64,000 nucleotides of DNA from Amycolatopsis sp. NBC_00345 (GCF_036116635.1 NZ_CP107995.1:3348001-3412000), one strand, 5' to 3'; counted from the stretch's first letter, positions 34,065 to 42,590 are shown. The notes: generated from the sequence alone by a model not told the origin. Made by a program: numbers and translations.

Positions 34065-34802
34065 TCAGCTGACCGGCGCGCCGATCAGCTGGCCGATCCC
34101 GTAGGTGACCGCGACGGCGAGCGCGCCGAGGACGAGCTGTCGCAGGCCGGAGTGCAGCAGGGGCCGTCCGGTGAGCTTGCCGACGACCATGCCGCCGGCC
34201 AGCAGCGCGAGCGCGGTGAGCACCAGCGACACCACGAGAGTGCTGGCACCGAACAGGTACGGCAGCAGCGGCAGCAACGCGCCGAGGGAGAACGCGGCGA
34301 ACGACGCGCCGCCGGCGAGGAGCGCGGACGGCAGGTCCTGCGGGTCGACGCCCAGCTCTTCACGGGTGTGCAGCCGCAGCGCCTGGTCCGGGTCGCGGGA
34401 GACGGCCTCGGCCATCCGCCGGGCGGTCTCGGGATCGGCGCCGTAGGAGGCGAACCGGTCGACCAGCTCGTCGTGCTCCTGCTGCGGGTAGCGGGCGTGC
34501 ATGTCGGCCTCGAGGGCGACCTCGGCGTGCACCAGCTCGTTCTGGTTGGTGACCGACACGTACTCGCCGGCGCCCATGGAGAACGCGCCGGCGACCAGCC
34601 CGGCCAGGCCGGTCAGCACGATCGTGTGCGGGGCGACACCACCGCCGCCGACGCCCGCGATCAGCGCCGCGTTCGTGACCAGGCCGTCGACCGCCCCGAA
34701 CACGGTGGGGCGCAGCCAGCCGCCCGAGACGTCGCGGTGCCGGTGCGCCCAGCCGGCCGGGCGGGTGCGTTCGGCGCCGGGCGGGTCTTCTTCTGCGTTC
34801 AC
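34065..34802 (-). CDS. VIT/CCC1-family Fe/Mn transporter
   Basis: 245 residues. The family signature is clear: PTVFGAVDGLVTNAALIAGV in helix 1, then GLVAGAFSMGAGEYVSVTNQ and the metal-binding cytoplasmic segment NELVHAEVALEADMHARYPQ ... EHDELVDRFASYG. Three more helices follow. These proteins export or sequester Fe2+/Mn2+. I use GTG 34802 with a GGGGA upstream; an ATG at 34826 is the alternative. It ends close to the zincin gene, tail to tail. Confidence 0.9.
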   Translation of the reverse strand: MNAEEDPPGAERTRPAGWAHRHRDVSGGWLRPTVFGAVDGLVTNAALIAGVGGGGVAPHTIVLTGLAGLVAGAFSMGAGEYVSVTNQNELVHAEVALEADMHARYPQQEHDELVDRFASYGADPETARRMAEAVSRDPDQALRLHTREELGVDPQDLPSALLAGGASFAAFSLGALLPLLPYLFGASTLVVSLVLTALALLAGGMVVGKLTGRPLLHSGLRQLVLGALAVAVTYGIGQLIGAPVS

Positions 34803-34841
34803 GCGGTCATTGTTCCCCGGCCGCACCGATCCCGCTGCCGG

Positions 34842-34930
34842 ATGCGCCCCAATGTGGCGTTGGTTGCGTGGGACGCACCGAACGCCACATTGGGTGCGTT
34901 GAGCGCACCGAACGCCACATTGGGGCGCAT
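34842..34930. repeat. REP-like element, AATGTGGCGTT family, copy 1
   Basis: ATGCGCCCCAATGTGGCGTT (34842-34861) and its exact complement (34911-34930) form 20-bp arms around 49 bases that contain a third, inverted copy of the core (AACGCCACATTGGG, 34881-34894). It lies between the VIT transporter start and the DJ-1 gene stop. A second member of the family stands at 46893-46976. Confidence 0.85.
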
Positions 34931-34947
34931 TCCCCGGGCCGGCCCGA

Positions 34948-35649
34948 TCAGGCGGCGCGGCCCCAGCCCTTCGCCGCCAACTGCTCGGCGACGGCGGTCA
35001 TTTCCTCGTTCACCCGGAGATTGCCGGCCTGGGCCATGGCGGTGATCTCGGGCCCGGCGGTCTCCGGCGTGCCGGCGTCGAACGGCGGCGCCGGGGCGTA
35101 CTCGAGCATCAGCTGGGTCACCTTGGCGACGTCCTCCCCCAGCAGCCGCGCGAGCACGACGAGGCCGAAGTCGAGGCCGGCGGTGACGCCGCCGCCGGTG
35201 ATCCGGTTGCGGTCGACCACCACGCGGCCCTCGGCGTATTCCGCGCCGAACAGCGCCAGCGCTTCGATCCCGCTCCAGTGGGTGGTCGCCTGGTAGCCGC
35301 GCAGCAGCCCGGCCGCGCCGAGGATCAGCGAGCCGCCGCAGACGGAGGTGACGTACCGGGCCCGCGCGCCGCGGTCGGCGAGGAATTCCAGGACCTCCTC
35401 GTCCGCGGCGACGGGCGCCTGGCCGAGGCCGCCGGGCACGAACAGGACGTCGAGATCCGCCGGGCAGTCCGCGAAGGTGGTCGTCGGGTGGAGGACGACG
35501 CCGGAGTCGGACGCCACCGGATCGGCCGTCTTCCACACCAGGTGGGTCTCCATGGCGCCGGAGAACGCGGCGTGCGGCGCGATCAGGTCGAGCGGCGTGA
35601 GCCCGGGGTAGAGCAGCATCGCCACCTTCGGGCGGACTGGGTCGGTCAT
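34948..35649 (-). CDS. DJ-1/PfpI-family protein (isonitrile-hydratase-like)
   Basis: 233 residues. KVAMLLYPGLTPLDLIAPHA opens the fold, LDVLFVPGGLGQAP follows, and the nucleophile elbow is YVTSVCGGSLILGAAGLL with Cys at about residue 104; TTHWSGIEALALFGA is the next typical block. The match is best to the isonitrile hydratase / GATase1-like group rather than to proteases. Cytosolic. It is a single gene; an intergenic stretch of 148 bp without recognisable signals separates it from the TetR gene. Confidence 0.85.
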   Translation of the reverse strand: MTDPVRPKVAMLLYPGLTPLDLIAPHAAFSGAMETHLVWKTADPVASDSGVVLHPTTTFADCPADLDVLFVPGGLGQAPVAADEEVLEFLADRGARARYVTSVCGGSLILGAAGLLRGYQATTHWSGIEALALFGAEYAEGRVVVDRNRITGGGVTAGLDFGLVVLARLLGEDVAKVTQLMLEYAPAPPFDAGTPETAGPEITAMAQAGNLRVNEEMTAVAEQLAAKGWGRAA

Positions 35650-35797
35650 CGCGATTCCTTTCCTACGACGGGTTTTCCCGCGCCGTGCTGGACGAAATCC
35701 ACGCTAACGATCACCAGGGCCGGTCGAAAGTGGCCTTAATGCCAGTAGTGCGCGCTTTCTCGCCAGGCGATTTCCGGGCCGCTGTTCCGGTTTCGGT

Positions 35798-36388
35798 TCA
35801 CCGCGATTTCTTGCCGAGCGCGCCATCGAGCAGGGCGCCGAGATAACGATCGGGGAGGCCGGGGTCGTCGCGGTCGGGAGAATGCCGGACAGCGAAGCCG
35901 ACCCCGCACAACAGGGCCATCACGTCGGCCGCCGTGAGATCGGGGCGGAGCCCGCCGTCGGCGGCGGTCCGGGCCAGCAGCCCGCGGAGCCCGTCCTGCA
36001 GCCGTTCACGCAGGTCCCGGATGTCGGGCGTGGCCGGGTCAGGCTCCATGACCGCGGAAGCGAAAGTGTCATCCTGCAGATAAGCGGTGACAGCCGCCTT
36101 CAGGAAGACCCGCAACGCCTGCTCGGCGTCCCGTGCCCCGGCGGCCTCTTCCGCTTGCCGGATCAAGGAAACGAACCGGTCCGACGCCACGGCTTCGACC
36201 AGGGCCTCCGGGGTCGGGAAATGGCGATAGACGGTGCCGACGCCGACGTCGGCCGCCTTGGCGACCGCGTTCAGCTGGATCGGCTTCCCCTCGCGCGCGA
36301 GGGCCCGCGCCGCGTCCACGATGTACCGCCGATTGCGCGCGGCGTCCTTGCGGAGCACGGGTTGCGGACCGGCGGGCACATCCTTCAT
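35798..36388 (-). CDS. TetR-family regulator of the P450/esterase region
   Basis: 196 residues. HTH: IVDAARALAREGKPIQLNAV, AKAADVGVGTVYRHFPTPEA. The C-terminal domain (VFLKAAVTAYLQDDTFASAV) is of the common SACE_7040-like type. ATG 36388. It is divergent from the cytochrome P450 gene. A 26-bp module in its own upstream region (36408-36433) recurs in front of the downstream esterase gene, so it probably regulates both itself and the P450/esterase group. Confidence 0.9.
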   Translation of the reverse strand: MKDVPAGPQPVLRKDAARNRRYIVDAARALAREGKPIQLNAVAKAADVGVGTVYRHFPTPEALVEAVASDRFVSLIRQAEEAAGARDAEQALRVFLKAAVTAYLQDDTFASAVMEPDPATPDIRDLRERLQDGLRGLLARTAADGGLRPDLTAADVMALLCGVGFAVRHSPDRDDPGLPDRYLGALLDGALGKKSR

Positions 36389-36407
36389 GAGCTCATCCTA
36401 CCAGGCG

Positions 36408-36433
36408 AACCGGATAGGCGAACCATTCGGATA
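36408..36433. promoter_or_regulatory. Operator-like module, copy 1 (TetR/P450 intergenic)
   Basis: AACCGGAT (36408-36415), 7 variable bases, CCATTCGGATA (36423-36433). The same two blocks with the same 7-base gap occur at 37855-37880. Within the gap the two copies share only one base, which points to selection on the blocks. Confidence 0.6.
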
Positions 36434-36518
36434 CCTCATCCACTTAACCGGCCAGGTCGCTCCGCCCAAGCCGTCAGCCCTGGAGTCGTCCGGGGACGCG
36501 ACCGAGTGGCGGTGTTCC

Positions 36519-36547
36519 TTGACACACTCATTGATCTCCTCAATCAT
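36519..36547 (+). promoter_or_regulatory. Likely P450 promoter
   Basis: TTGACA (36519-36524) and AATCAT (36542-36547) with a 17-base spacer. ATTGA-TCTCC-TCAAT (36530-36544) is a small inverted repeat inside the spacer. The P450 start codon is 105 bases downstream. Confidence 0.42.
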
Positions 36548-36651
36548 TGAACCGGGCCGGCCGGATCCGAGGCCCGCTCGATTTCGTCCGCGGAAAGAGC
36601 AATGAAGTGCCTTCCGCCGTTTTGTCGACTACCACACCCGAGGAGCCGATC

Positions 36652-37851
36652 ATGACCCGACCGGACAATTCATCGCTACTGCCGACCGGCCGGCGGTCCG
36701 GCCCGTTCGAACCCGCGCCGGAGCTGGACGCGCTGCGCGAACGGGAGGACCTCCCCCGTTTCTCGGGCGAGCACCCGATGTTCGGCCCCTTCGAAGTCCG
36801 CGCGGTCACCCGTTATGCCGACGTCCGGGCCGCGTTCGGGCACGAGCACGCCGAGACCGGGCCCGGGGGCGACCCGGATCCCGACGCTCCGCGAACCTTG
36901 TTCAACCAGCCGGGATTCCTGCTCAGCTACAACGGCCCCGAGCACGCGCGGCTGCGGCGGATGCTGACCAGCGCGTTCACCGTCCGCCGCCTCCAGCAGC
37001 TGCGGCCGTGGATCGAGCAGATCGTCGACGACCGCCTCACCGAAATCGCCCAGGCCGGCCCGACGGTCGACCTGGTGCCGGAATTCGCCCTGCCGATCCC
37101 GTCGCTCGTGATCTGCGAGCTGCTCGGCGTGCCCTACGCCGACCGCGCCCAGTTCCAGCACCAGAGCGCGGTCCTGCTCGACCTCACCAAGACCGCGCAG
37201 GAACAATTCGACAACTACGCCGCGATGCACGCGTACATGGCGGACCTGATCGCCACGCTGCGCGCCGAACCCGGCGACAGCCTGCTCGGCTCGGTGATCC
37301 GCGAGCAAGGCGACGAGCTCACCGACGAGGAGCTGGTCGGCTTCGGCAACATCCTCCTGGTCGCCGGGCACGAGACCACCTCGAACATGATCGGCCTCGG
37401 CACCCTGGCCCTGCTGCAGAACCCCGACCAGCTCGCCGCCGTCCGCGACGACGACACCGTGACCACCAGCGCGGTCGAAGAACTCCTGCGGTACCTGTCC
37501 ATCGTCACCCAGCTCAACCGCCGGGCCGCGGAAGACCTCGACCTCAACGGCCGGCCGGTCAAGGCCGGCGAACGGCTGCTGCTCTCGGTGCTGGCCGCCA
37601 ACCAGGACCGCGAGCTCATCGGCGACGAGACGAGCTTGAACGTCCGCCGCAAGCCCGTCGCCCACCTGGCCTTCGGCTTCGGTCCCCACCAGTGCCTCGG
37701 CCAGCAACTCGCCCGGATCGAACTGCGGGTCGCCCTCCCGGCCCTGCTCCGCCGGTTTCCTTCCCTGCGGCTGGCCGTGCCGCTCGAGGACGTCGGCTTC
37801 CGGGTCCTCTCCCCCGTCTACGGCCTGAAATCCCTGCCCCTGACCTGGTGA
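36652..37851 (+). CDS. Cytochrome P450
   Basis: 399 residues, the usual length of a soluble bacterial P450. I-helix oxygen-activation motif LLVAGHETTSNMI (Thr about residue 248), ExxR in AVEELLRYLSIV, and the heme loop LAFGFGPHQCLGQQLARIEL with Cys about 347. It needs a ferredoxin and reductase; none is encoded nearby. GAGGAGCC precedes ATG 36652; the frame is open further upstream but without support. Divergent from a TetR gene and followed by an esterase and a deazaflavin reductase. Substrate unknown. Confidence 0.92.
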   Translation: MTRPDNSSLLPTGRRSGPFEPAPELDALREREDLPRFSGEHPMFGPFEVRAVTRYADVRAAFGHEHAETGPGGDPDPDAPRTLFNQPGFLLSYNGPEHARLRRMLTSAFTVRRLQQLRPWIEQIVDDRLTEIAQAGPTVDLVPEFALPIPSLVICELLGVPYADRAQFQHQSAVLLDLTKTAQEQFDNYAAMHAYMADLIATLRAEPGDSLLGSVIREQGDELTDEELVGFGNILLVAGHETTSNMIGLGTLALLQNPDQLAAVRDDDTVTTSAVEELLRYLSIVTQLNRRAAEDLDLNGRPVKAGERLLLSVLAANQDRELIGDETSLNVRRKPVAHLAFGFGPHQCLGQQLARIELRVALPALLRRFPSLRLAVPLEDVGFRVLSPVYGLKSLPLTW

Positions 37852-37854
37852 CTC

Positions 37855-37890
37855 AACCGGATCGAGTGTCCATTCGGATAACTGATCCGA
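37855..37890 (+). promoter_or_regulatory. Operator-like module, copy 2 (before the esterase gene)
   Basis: AACCGGAT (37855-37862), 7 bases, CCATTCGGATA (37870-37880), repeating the module in the TetR upstream region. Here the right block continues into an inverted repeat, TCGGAT-AACTG-ATCCGA (37874-37890). TACAGT at 37900 may be the -10 of the esterase gene. Confidence 0.6.
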
Positions 37891-37910
37891 TTAGCGCTAC
37901 AGTGGAGAAC

Positions 37911-38798
37911 ATGAGTACAACGTCCGAGGTCACGGTGTCACCCGAGTCGGTCGAGGTCGCCGGCCGGACCCGCACGCTGACCGTGGTGCACCATCCGCAA
38001 GCCGGCCCGAGCCCGGTCCCGATCGTCCTGGTCTTCCACGGCTCGATGCAGACCGCGGCGGTGATCCGCTCGTTCACCGCGAACACCTTCGACCACATCG
38101 GGGCGCAGTCCGGGGCGGCCGTCGCCTATCTGGACGGCCACAAGAAGCACTGGAACGACGCCAGGATCGTCAACACCTCGGCCGCGCGCACCGACGGCGC
38201 CGACGACGTCGCCTTCGCCAAGGCCGCCATCGACCTCCTGGTACGCCGCTATCACGGTGACAGCACCCAGGTCCGCGCCGTCGGCTTCTCCAACGGCGGC
38301 CAGATGGTCATCCGCCTGATCCACGAAATGCCCACCGCGCTGGCCGGCGCAGCTGTCCTCTCCGCCACCCAGTCCGTCCCGGAGAACTTCGCCCCGGACT
38401 CCCCGCAGCAGGAGCCCCTGCCGGTCATGTTCCTGCACGGCACCCGGGACCCGATCGTCCCGTACGCCGGCGGAATGGCCAAGATGTACCGGCTCCAGCC
38501 CCGGGGACTCGGGCTTTCGGCCCAGGAGACGGCCGCCTATTACGCACAGCGCAACGGCATCACCGCGGCACCCGTGACCACGCCCGCGGGCCCGCCGTCG
38601 GCCGGGCCGACACGAGTGGACCGCACCGACTACCGTGAGCCGGGCCACCAGCCGGTTACCCTCTACACCGTCCACGAAGGCGGCCACACCATCCCCGGCC
38701 CCAAGACCGCCCGCCCCCGCATCGTCCTGGGCCGGACCGACCACACCTTCGACACCGCCGGGGCGATCAACGATTTCTTCGGTTTCCCCGCCCGCTGA
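37911..38798 (+). CDS. PHB-depolymerase-like (LpqC-type) esterase
   Basis: 295 residues. PIVLVFHGSMQTAAVIRSFT is the oxyanion strand, AVGFSNGGQMVIRLI the nucleophile elbow (Ser about residue 125), LHGTRDPIVPYAGG carries the acid, and VHEGGHTIPGP the catalytic His. The group includes polyhydroxybutyrate depolymerases and feruloyl/acetylxylan esterases. No signal peptide is visible, so it is cytosolic here. The operator-like module upstream suggests control by the TetR protein encoded at 35798. Confidence 0.83.
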   Translation: MSTTSEVTVSPESVEVAGRTRTLTVVHHPQAGPSPVPIVLVFHGSMQTAAVIRSFTANTFDHIGAQSGAAVAYLDGHKKHWNDARIVNTSAARTDGADDVAFAKAAIDLLVRRYHGDSTQVRAVGFSNGGQMVIRLIHEMPTALAGAAVLSATQSVPENFAPDSPQQEPLPVMFLHGTRDPIVPYAGGMAKMYRLQPRGLGLSAQETAAYYAQRNGITAAPVTTPAGPPSAGPTRVDRTDYREPGHQPVTLYTVHEGGHTIPGPKTARPRIVLGRTDHTFDTAGAINDFFGFPAR

Positions 38799-38845
38799 AC
38801 AGAACCGGCGACCCGCACACCCATCCTCGAAGGGACGGAGCAGAG

Positions 38846-39280
38846 ATGCCCACCGACTTCACCGCGAAGACCATGAACGCCATCCACCGCGGCATCCTCA
38901 AGATCAGCGGAGGCAAGGCCGGGTGGCAGGTCTCGGACATGCCCGTGCTGAAGCTGACCACGATCGGCCGCAAGTCCGGTGAGCCGCGCTCGGTGATGCT
39001 CACCTCGCCGCTGCAGGAGGGCACGACGCTGATCGTCGTGGCTTCCCGCGGCGGAGACGACATCCACCCGGCCTGGTTCCTCAACCTCCGCGACAATCCC
39101 CAGGTGGACGTGAGCTACCGGGGCGAGCCGACCCGGCCGATGCACGCCAGGGTCGCCACCGAGGAGGAACGGCGCCGGCTGTGGCCGCTGGTCGTGGCCG
39201 ACCACAAGAACTACGCCGAGTACCAGACCAAGACCACGCGGGAGATCCCGCTGGTGCTGCTTGAAGAACCGGCGAGCTGA
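38846..39280 (+). CDS. F420-dependent (Ddn-type) nitroreductase-family protein
   Basis: 144 residues, the compact split-barrel of the deazaflavin-dependent nitroreductase family. MPVLKLTTIGRKSGEPRSVM followed by LTSPLQEGTTLIVVASRGG and HPAWFLNLRDNPQVDV is the diagnostic signature of Ddn and related F420H2-dependent quinone reductases. AAGGGACGGAG precedes ATG 38846. It follows the esterase by 47 bp and may belong to the same unit, giving redox protection or reduction of a P450 product. Confidence 0.9.
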   Translation: MPTDFTAKTMNAIHRGILKISGGKAGWQVSDMPVLKLTTIGRKSGEPRSVMLTSPLQEGTTLIVVASRGGDDIHPAWFLNLRDNPQVDVSYRGEPTRPMHARVATEEERRRLWPLVVADHKNYAEYQTKTTREIPLVLLEEPAS

Positions 39281-39331
39281 CCGGCGGGCGCACCCTGGGC
39301 GACGCGCTCGGCTCGGTTACTCCGGCCGCCG

Positions 39332-40099
39332 CTAGACCACCGCCACCAGTGCGGCCACCAGGAGCGCGACGTAGGCCACCGCGTGGACCCGGTCCGGCAG
39401 CCGCCCGGCGAAGCGCCGGACGATCGCGATGGTCGGCAGCGAGCCGGCCAGCAGTGCCGCGGCCGCGAGGGGATCGACGTAACCGACGGGCCCCGGCCCG
39501 GTGACGGCGTACACCGCGGTGGCGACCAGGGCGACCGGCAGGCTGAGCGGGTTGGCCAGCGCCACCGCGTCCGTCATCGGGAGGCCCTTGCGGCGCAGCA
39601 GCGGCACCGTCATCACGCTGCCGCCGACGCCGAGGAAGCTCGCCACCGCGCCGATGCCGAGCCCGCCCGCCGTCGCCGTCACCGGTCCCAGCGGGCTGCG
39701 GTCTTCCGGCGGGCGGAGGAAACCCTTGCGCAGCAAGCTGTCCAGGATCGTCACCGCGAGGTACGCGGCGAACAGCAGGCGCAGCAGGCCGTCCGGCGCT
39801 CAGGTCGCGGCCAGCGCGCCCAGCACCGCGCCGAGCCCGACGAACACGGCCAGCGGCCACAGGTACTCCCGCCGCACCCGTCCGGCCCGCAGCCCGGCGG
39901 CGGTCGCGCCGGCCGAGTTGACGGCCATCACCACGGCGGAGGTGGCGACCGCGACGTGCAGCGGGTCAGTGCCACCCGAGCCACCGGCGACCGCCGCGAT
40001 CACCGGCACGGTCACGAACCCGCCGCCGAATCCGAAGAGGACAGTGGTGACGCCGCTGAGGCACCCGAACGCGAACAGGATCGGCAGTGAGGTGAGCAC
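39332..40099 (-). pseudogene. TauE/SafE-family permease interrupted by an in-frame TGA
   Basis: The reading frame is continuous for 255 codons except for a single TGA at 39802-39800. The first 99 codons (FGFGGGFVTVPVIAAVAGGS ... LGAVLGALAAT) and the rest (APDGLLRLLFAAYLAVTILD, then GLGIGAVASFLGVGGSVMTV and PLLRRKGLPM) form one typical eight-helix TauE/SafE anion exporter. The stop stands where Arg is expected before PDGLLRL, so CGA to TGA is the likely change. A GTG at 39754 could restart translation, leaving two halves. It is divergent from an AraC regulator. Sequencing error cannot be excluded. Confidence 0.8.
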
Positions 40100-40178
40100 A
40101 CCCCGAACCTAGGAGACCGGCGTACGGCGCGCATTCGAAAGTACGCCAGGTTCTTTCGCGGATCGGACAGGCTTCGGT

Positions 40179-40184
40179 TAGGCT
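40179..40184 (+). promoter_or_regulatory. -10 box of a leaderless AraC gene
   Basis: TAGGCT ends 7 bases before the GTG at 40192 and there is no ribosome site. CGAAAG (40135-40140) and CTTTCG (40153-40158) nearby form a weak inverted repeat. Confidence 0.45.
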
Positions 40185-40191
40185 CGGGACC

Positions 40192-40962
40192 GTGCGCAAC
40201 GTCCCGCTCGACGAGGTCGACGGCCTCGACCGCGCCGTGCTGGCGATCAGCACCGACTACCCGCCCGACCACCTGCTGCCCCGGCACCGGCACCGCCGCG
40301 CCCAGTTCCTCTACGGCGCCACCGGGTCCATGCGCGTCGAGACCGCGGACGGGACCTGGACCGTGCCGACCCGGCGGGCGGTGCTCATCCCGCCGGGCAC
40401 CGACCACGCCGTCACGATGATGAACGTCAGCACCTGCAGCCTCTACCTCGAACCGTCCTCGGTGCCGTGGTTCCCGCGGCGCTGCCGGGCCGTGGAGGTC
40501 ACCCCGCTGCTGCGGGAGCTGCTGCTGGCGGCCGTCGACATCGAACCCGAATACCCGGCCCGTGGCCGCGACGCGGCGCTCGCCGCATTGCTGCTGCACG
40601 AAGTTTCGCGGTGCGCGCCGTTGCCGCTGGAGCTGCCACTCCCCCGTGACCAACGGCTACGCGACCTCTGCGAGTCCTTCGCGCGTTCGCCGGACGTGCA
40701 CGACCCGCCTGCCCGCTGGGCGGCCCGGCTGCACCTGAGCGAGCGGACCTTGAACCGGCTGTTCCGCGCGGAGACGGGATTGAGCTTCCTCCAGTGGCGC
40801 CAACGGGCCTGTGTGCTGCACGCGCTGCCGCTGCTGGCCGCGGACCGTCCCGTGGCCGACGTCGCGGCGACGCTCGGGTACGAAAGCCCGGCCGCGTTCT
40901 CCACCATGTTCACCCGGCTGCTCGGGGCCCCGCCGAAGGACTACCGCGACCCGATCCGCTGA
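40192..40962 (+). CDS. AraC-family transcriptional regulator
   Basis: 256 residues. A cupin-like N-terminal sensor (LLPRHRHRRAQFLYGATGSM, TVPTRRAVLIPPGTDHAVTM) and the C-terminal double HTH: WAARLHLSERTLNRLFRAET, GLSFLQWRQRACVLHALPLL, VADVAATLGYESPAAFSTMF. GTG start, leaderless. Divergent from the broken TauE permease, which in related genomes it would control; with the permease interrupted, it may now be an orphan. Confidence 0.9.
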   Translation: MRNVPLDEVDGLDRAVLAISTDYPPDHLLPRHRHRRAQFLYGATGSMRVETADGTWTVPTRRAVLIPPGTDHAVTMMNVSTCSLYLEPSSVPWFPRRCRAVEVTPLLRELLLAAVDIEPEYPARGRDAALAALLLHEVSRCAPLPLELPLPRDQRLRDLCESFARSPDVHDPPARWAARLHLSERTLNRLFRAETGLSFLQWRQRACVLHALPLLAADRPVADVAATLGYESPAAFSTMFTRLLGAPPKDYRDPIR

Positions 40963-41181
40963 GCCCGTCGGCGCTGGTCAGACCGCCTGAACTCGGTGGC
41001 GCACAAGCGAAATCCCGGCGCGCGCGTGCGGCGCGACTCTTTCGGGTGGACGTCCGGCGGGCCGCCGGGTTGCCCGGTTGCGGGTGATCTCACCGGGACG
41101 CATCGCCGGCACCCCCGTGGGCATCTCTCCTGGTGAGTCCGATCGACGACAGCCGATCACCGAACCGGAGGAGATGACCCG

Positions 41182-41703
41182 ATGGGCAAGCTGACCCAGC
41201 GAGTGGCCGCGACCGTGACGGCCGGCGGCGTGGTGGCGGGCGGGCTCCTGCTGGCCGCCGGGGCCGCCAGCGCCAATCCGTCGGACACCCCGTGCGGCAC
41301 GGCCGACGTGCACGTCACCGTCACGGCGGACCCGGCGCACGCCGCGGGCCACGAGGCCTACGTGCTCACCTACACCGCCGCGGCGCCGACCACGAACTGC
41401 AAGCTGGAAGGCACCCCGGCCGCGCTGGCGTTCACCGCCGGCGGCCAGCGCGTCCCGGACGTCACCGCGACGCCGGACGGCGCCACCGGCGGTCCGGTGA
41501 ACCTGCGGGCCGGGCACCCGGCCGAGTCCCGGATCGTGCAGCAGGCGGACGCGCGGCCGAGCGCGGTCCCGCCCACCTCGGTCTCGTTCGGCCTGCCGGC
41601 CGGTCCCGCCGGCCAGCCGGTCAGCGCGGACTGGCCCGCGGGCGCGCCGCTGAAGGGCGACACCGTGCAGGTCACCGCAGTGAGCGCCGCCGACGGCAGC
41701 TGA
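41182..41703 (+). CDS. Secreted DUF4232-like protein
   Basis: 173 residues. Signal peptide with cleavage near AASANP. The mature part (CGTADVHVTVTADPAHAAG, TNCKLEGTPAALAFTAGGQR, TSVSFGLP) has the beta-sandwich pattern and paired Cys of actinobacterial DUF4232 proteins. GGAGGAG precedes ATG 41182. It is paired with a second protein of the same type. Function unknown, outside the membrane. Confidence 0.75.
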   Translation: MGKLTQRVAATVTAGGVVAGGLLLAAGAASANPSDTPCGTADVHVTVTADPAHAAGHEAYVLTYTAAAPTTNCKLEGTPAALAFTAGGQRVPDVTATPDGATGGPVNLRAGHPAESRIVQQADARPSAVPPTSVSFGLPAGPAGQPVSADWPAGAPLKGDTVQVTAVSAADGS

Positions 41704-41736
41704 GCGGTACCGGCCGCGCTCTCAGGCCACCCAGAA

Positions 41737-41804
41737 CAGTCCACAGTGCTCAGTCCACAGTGCCCAGTCCACAGTGCCCAGTCCATAGTGCACAGTCCAG
41801 GAGG
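41737..41804 (+). repeat. 14-bp tandem repeat leading into a ribosome site
   Basis: CAGTCCACAGTGCT, CAGTCCACAGTGCC twice, then CAGTCCATAGTGCA (41737-41792), and a fifth partial CAGTCCAGGAGG that merges into the Shine-Dalgarno sequence of the next gene. The repeat occupies most of the 108-bp gap between the two DUF4232-like genes. Confidence 0.85.
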
Positions 41805-41811
41805 ATATGTC

Positions 41812-42513
41812 ATGGTCAACGTCCAGGTGAAGCGGGTTTCGATCGGCGCGGCGGCGGTGGCGGGGGCGTTCGCGCTCGCGGCCTGCGGTTCCGGCGCGAG
41901 CCAGACGGGCGCCGCGCCGGCCTCGTCCACCAGCGCGGCGGCCGCGGGGAACGGCGCCGCGGGCGGTTCCGGCGGCGGGAACCTTTCGGACGTCTCGAAG
42001 AAGTCGGACGGCTCGAAGAAGAACGCCGACACCGCCCGGGAATCCACGGGCGGCACCACTCCGCGCTGCACCACCGCCGACCTCTCGGCGTCGCTCGGCA
42101 CCCCGAAGGAGCACGAGGACGCGGCGGGCCAGTTCGACGTGCCGCTGAAGTACACCAACACCTCGTCCCACTCGTGCGCGCTGCACGGCGTCCCGGGCGT
42201 CGACCTGGTCGGCCCGGCCGACCCGAACGGCACCACCTACCACCTGACGCGCACCGACAACGGCGTGGCGATGAACGTGGTCACCCCGGGCCAGTCGGCG
42301 ACCGCGACCGTCACCGTGCTGACCCAGGCCCCCGGCGCCGTCGGCAGTTCCGGCTCCACCGACTGGACGCCGACCAGGCTGGTGACCATCCCGCCCGGCC
42401 AGACCCAGCCGCTGACCGTCGCCTGGCCCTCGTCCCTGACGGTCATGCGCCAGGACAGCGCCACCCACCCGGGCAGCTTCGTCAACGGCATCCTCGCCGA
42501 CCCGCCGGCCTGA
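41812..42513 (+). CDS. DUF4232-like lipoprotein
   Basis: 233 residues. Lipobox FALAACGSG (Cys about residue 25), an Ala/Gly/Ser/Lys linker to about residue 75, then the DUF4232 domain with TPRCTTADLSASLGT, YTNTSSHSCALHGVPGVDLV and WPSSLTV. AGGAGGATATGTC precedes ATG 41812, directly after the 14-bp repeat. Paralogous to the gene upstream. Surface-exposed, function unknown. A strong terminator follows. Confidence 0.82.
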   Translation: MVNVQVKRVSIGAAAVAGAFALAACGSGASQTGAAPASSTSAAAAGNGAAGGSGGGNLSDVSKKSDGSKKNADTARESTGGTTPRCTTADLSASLGTPKEHEDAAGQFDVPLKYTNTSSHSCALHGVPGVDLVGPADPNGTTYHLTRTDNGVAMNVVTPGQSATATVTVLTQAPGAVGSSGSTDWTPTRLVTIPPGQTQPLTVAWPSSLTVMRQDSATHPGSFVNGILADPPA

Positions 42514-42538
42514 CCACAGCCCGGCCACCCGGACCGAA

Positions 42539-42571
42539 GGCGGCCGGCGCGCAAGTGCGCCGGCCGCCGTT
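42539..42571 (+). terminator. Perfect 12-bp hairpin terminator
   Basis: GGCGGCCGGCGC (42539-42550), loop GCAAGT, GCGCCGGCCGCC (42557-42568), then GTTT. It lies between the lipoprotein gene and the convergent SDR gene. Confidence 0.78.
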
Positions 42572-42590
42572 TCACTGTGCGGCAGGGATT

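Noticed and set aside
39800..39802. In-frame TGA as a selenocysteine codon
   Set aside because: TauE permeases are not selenoproteins, the position is normally Arg, and no suitable stem-loop element is apparent.
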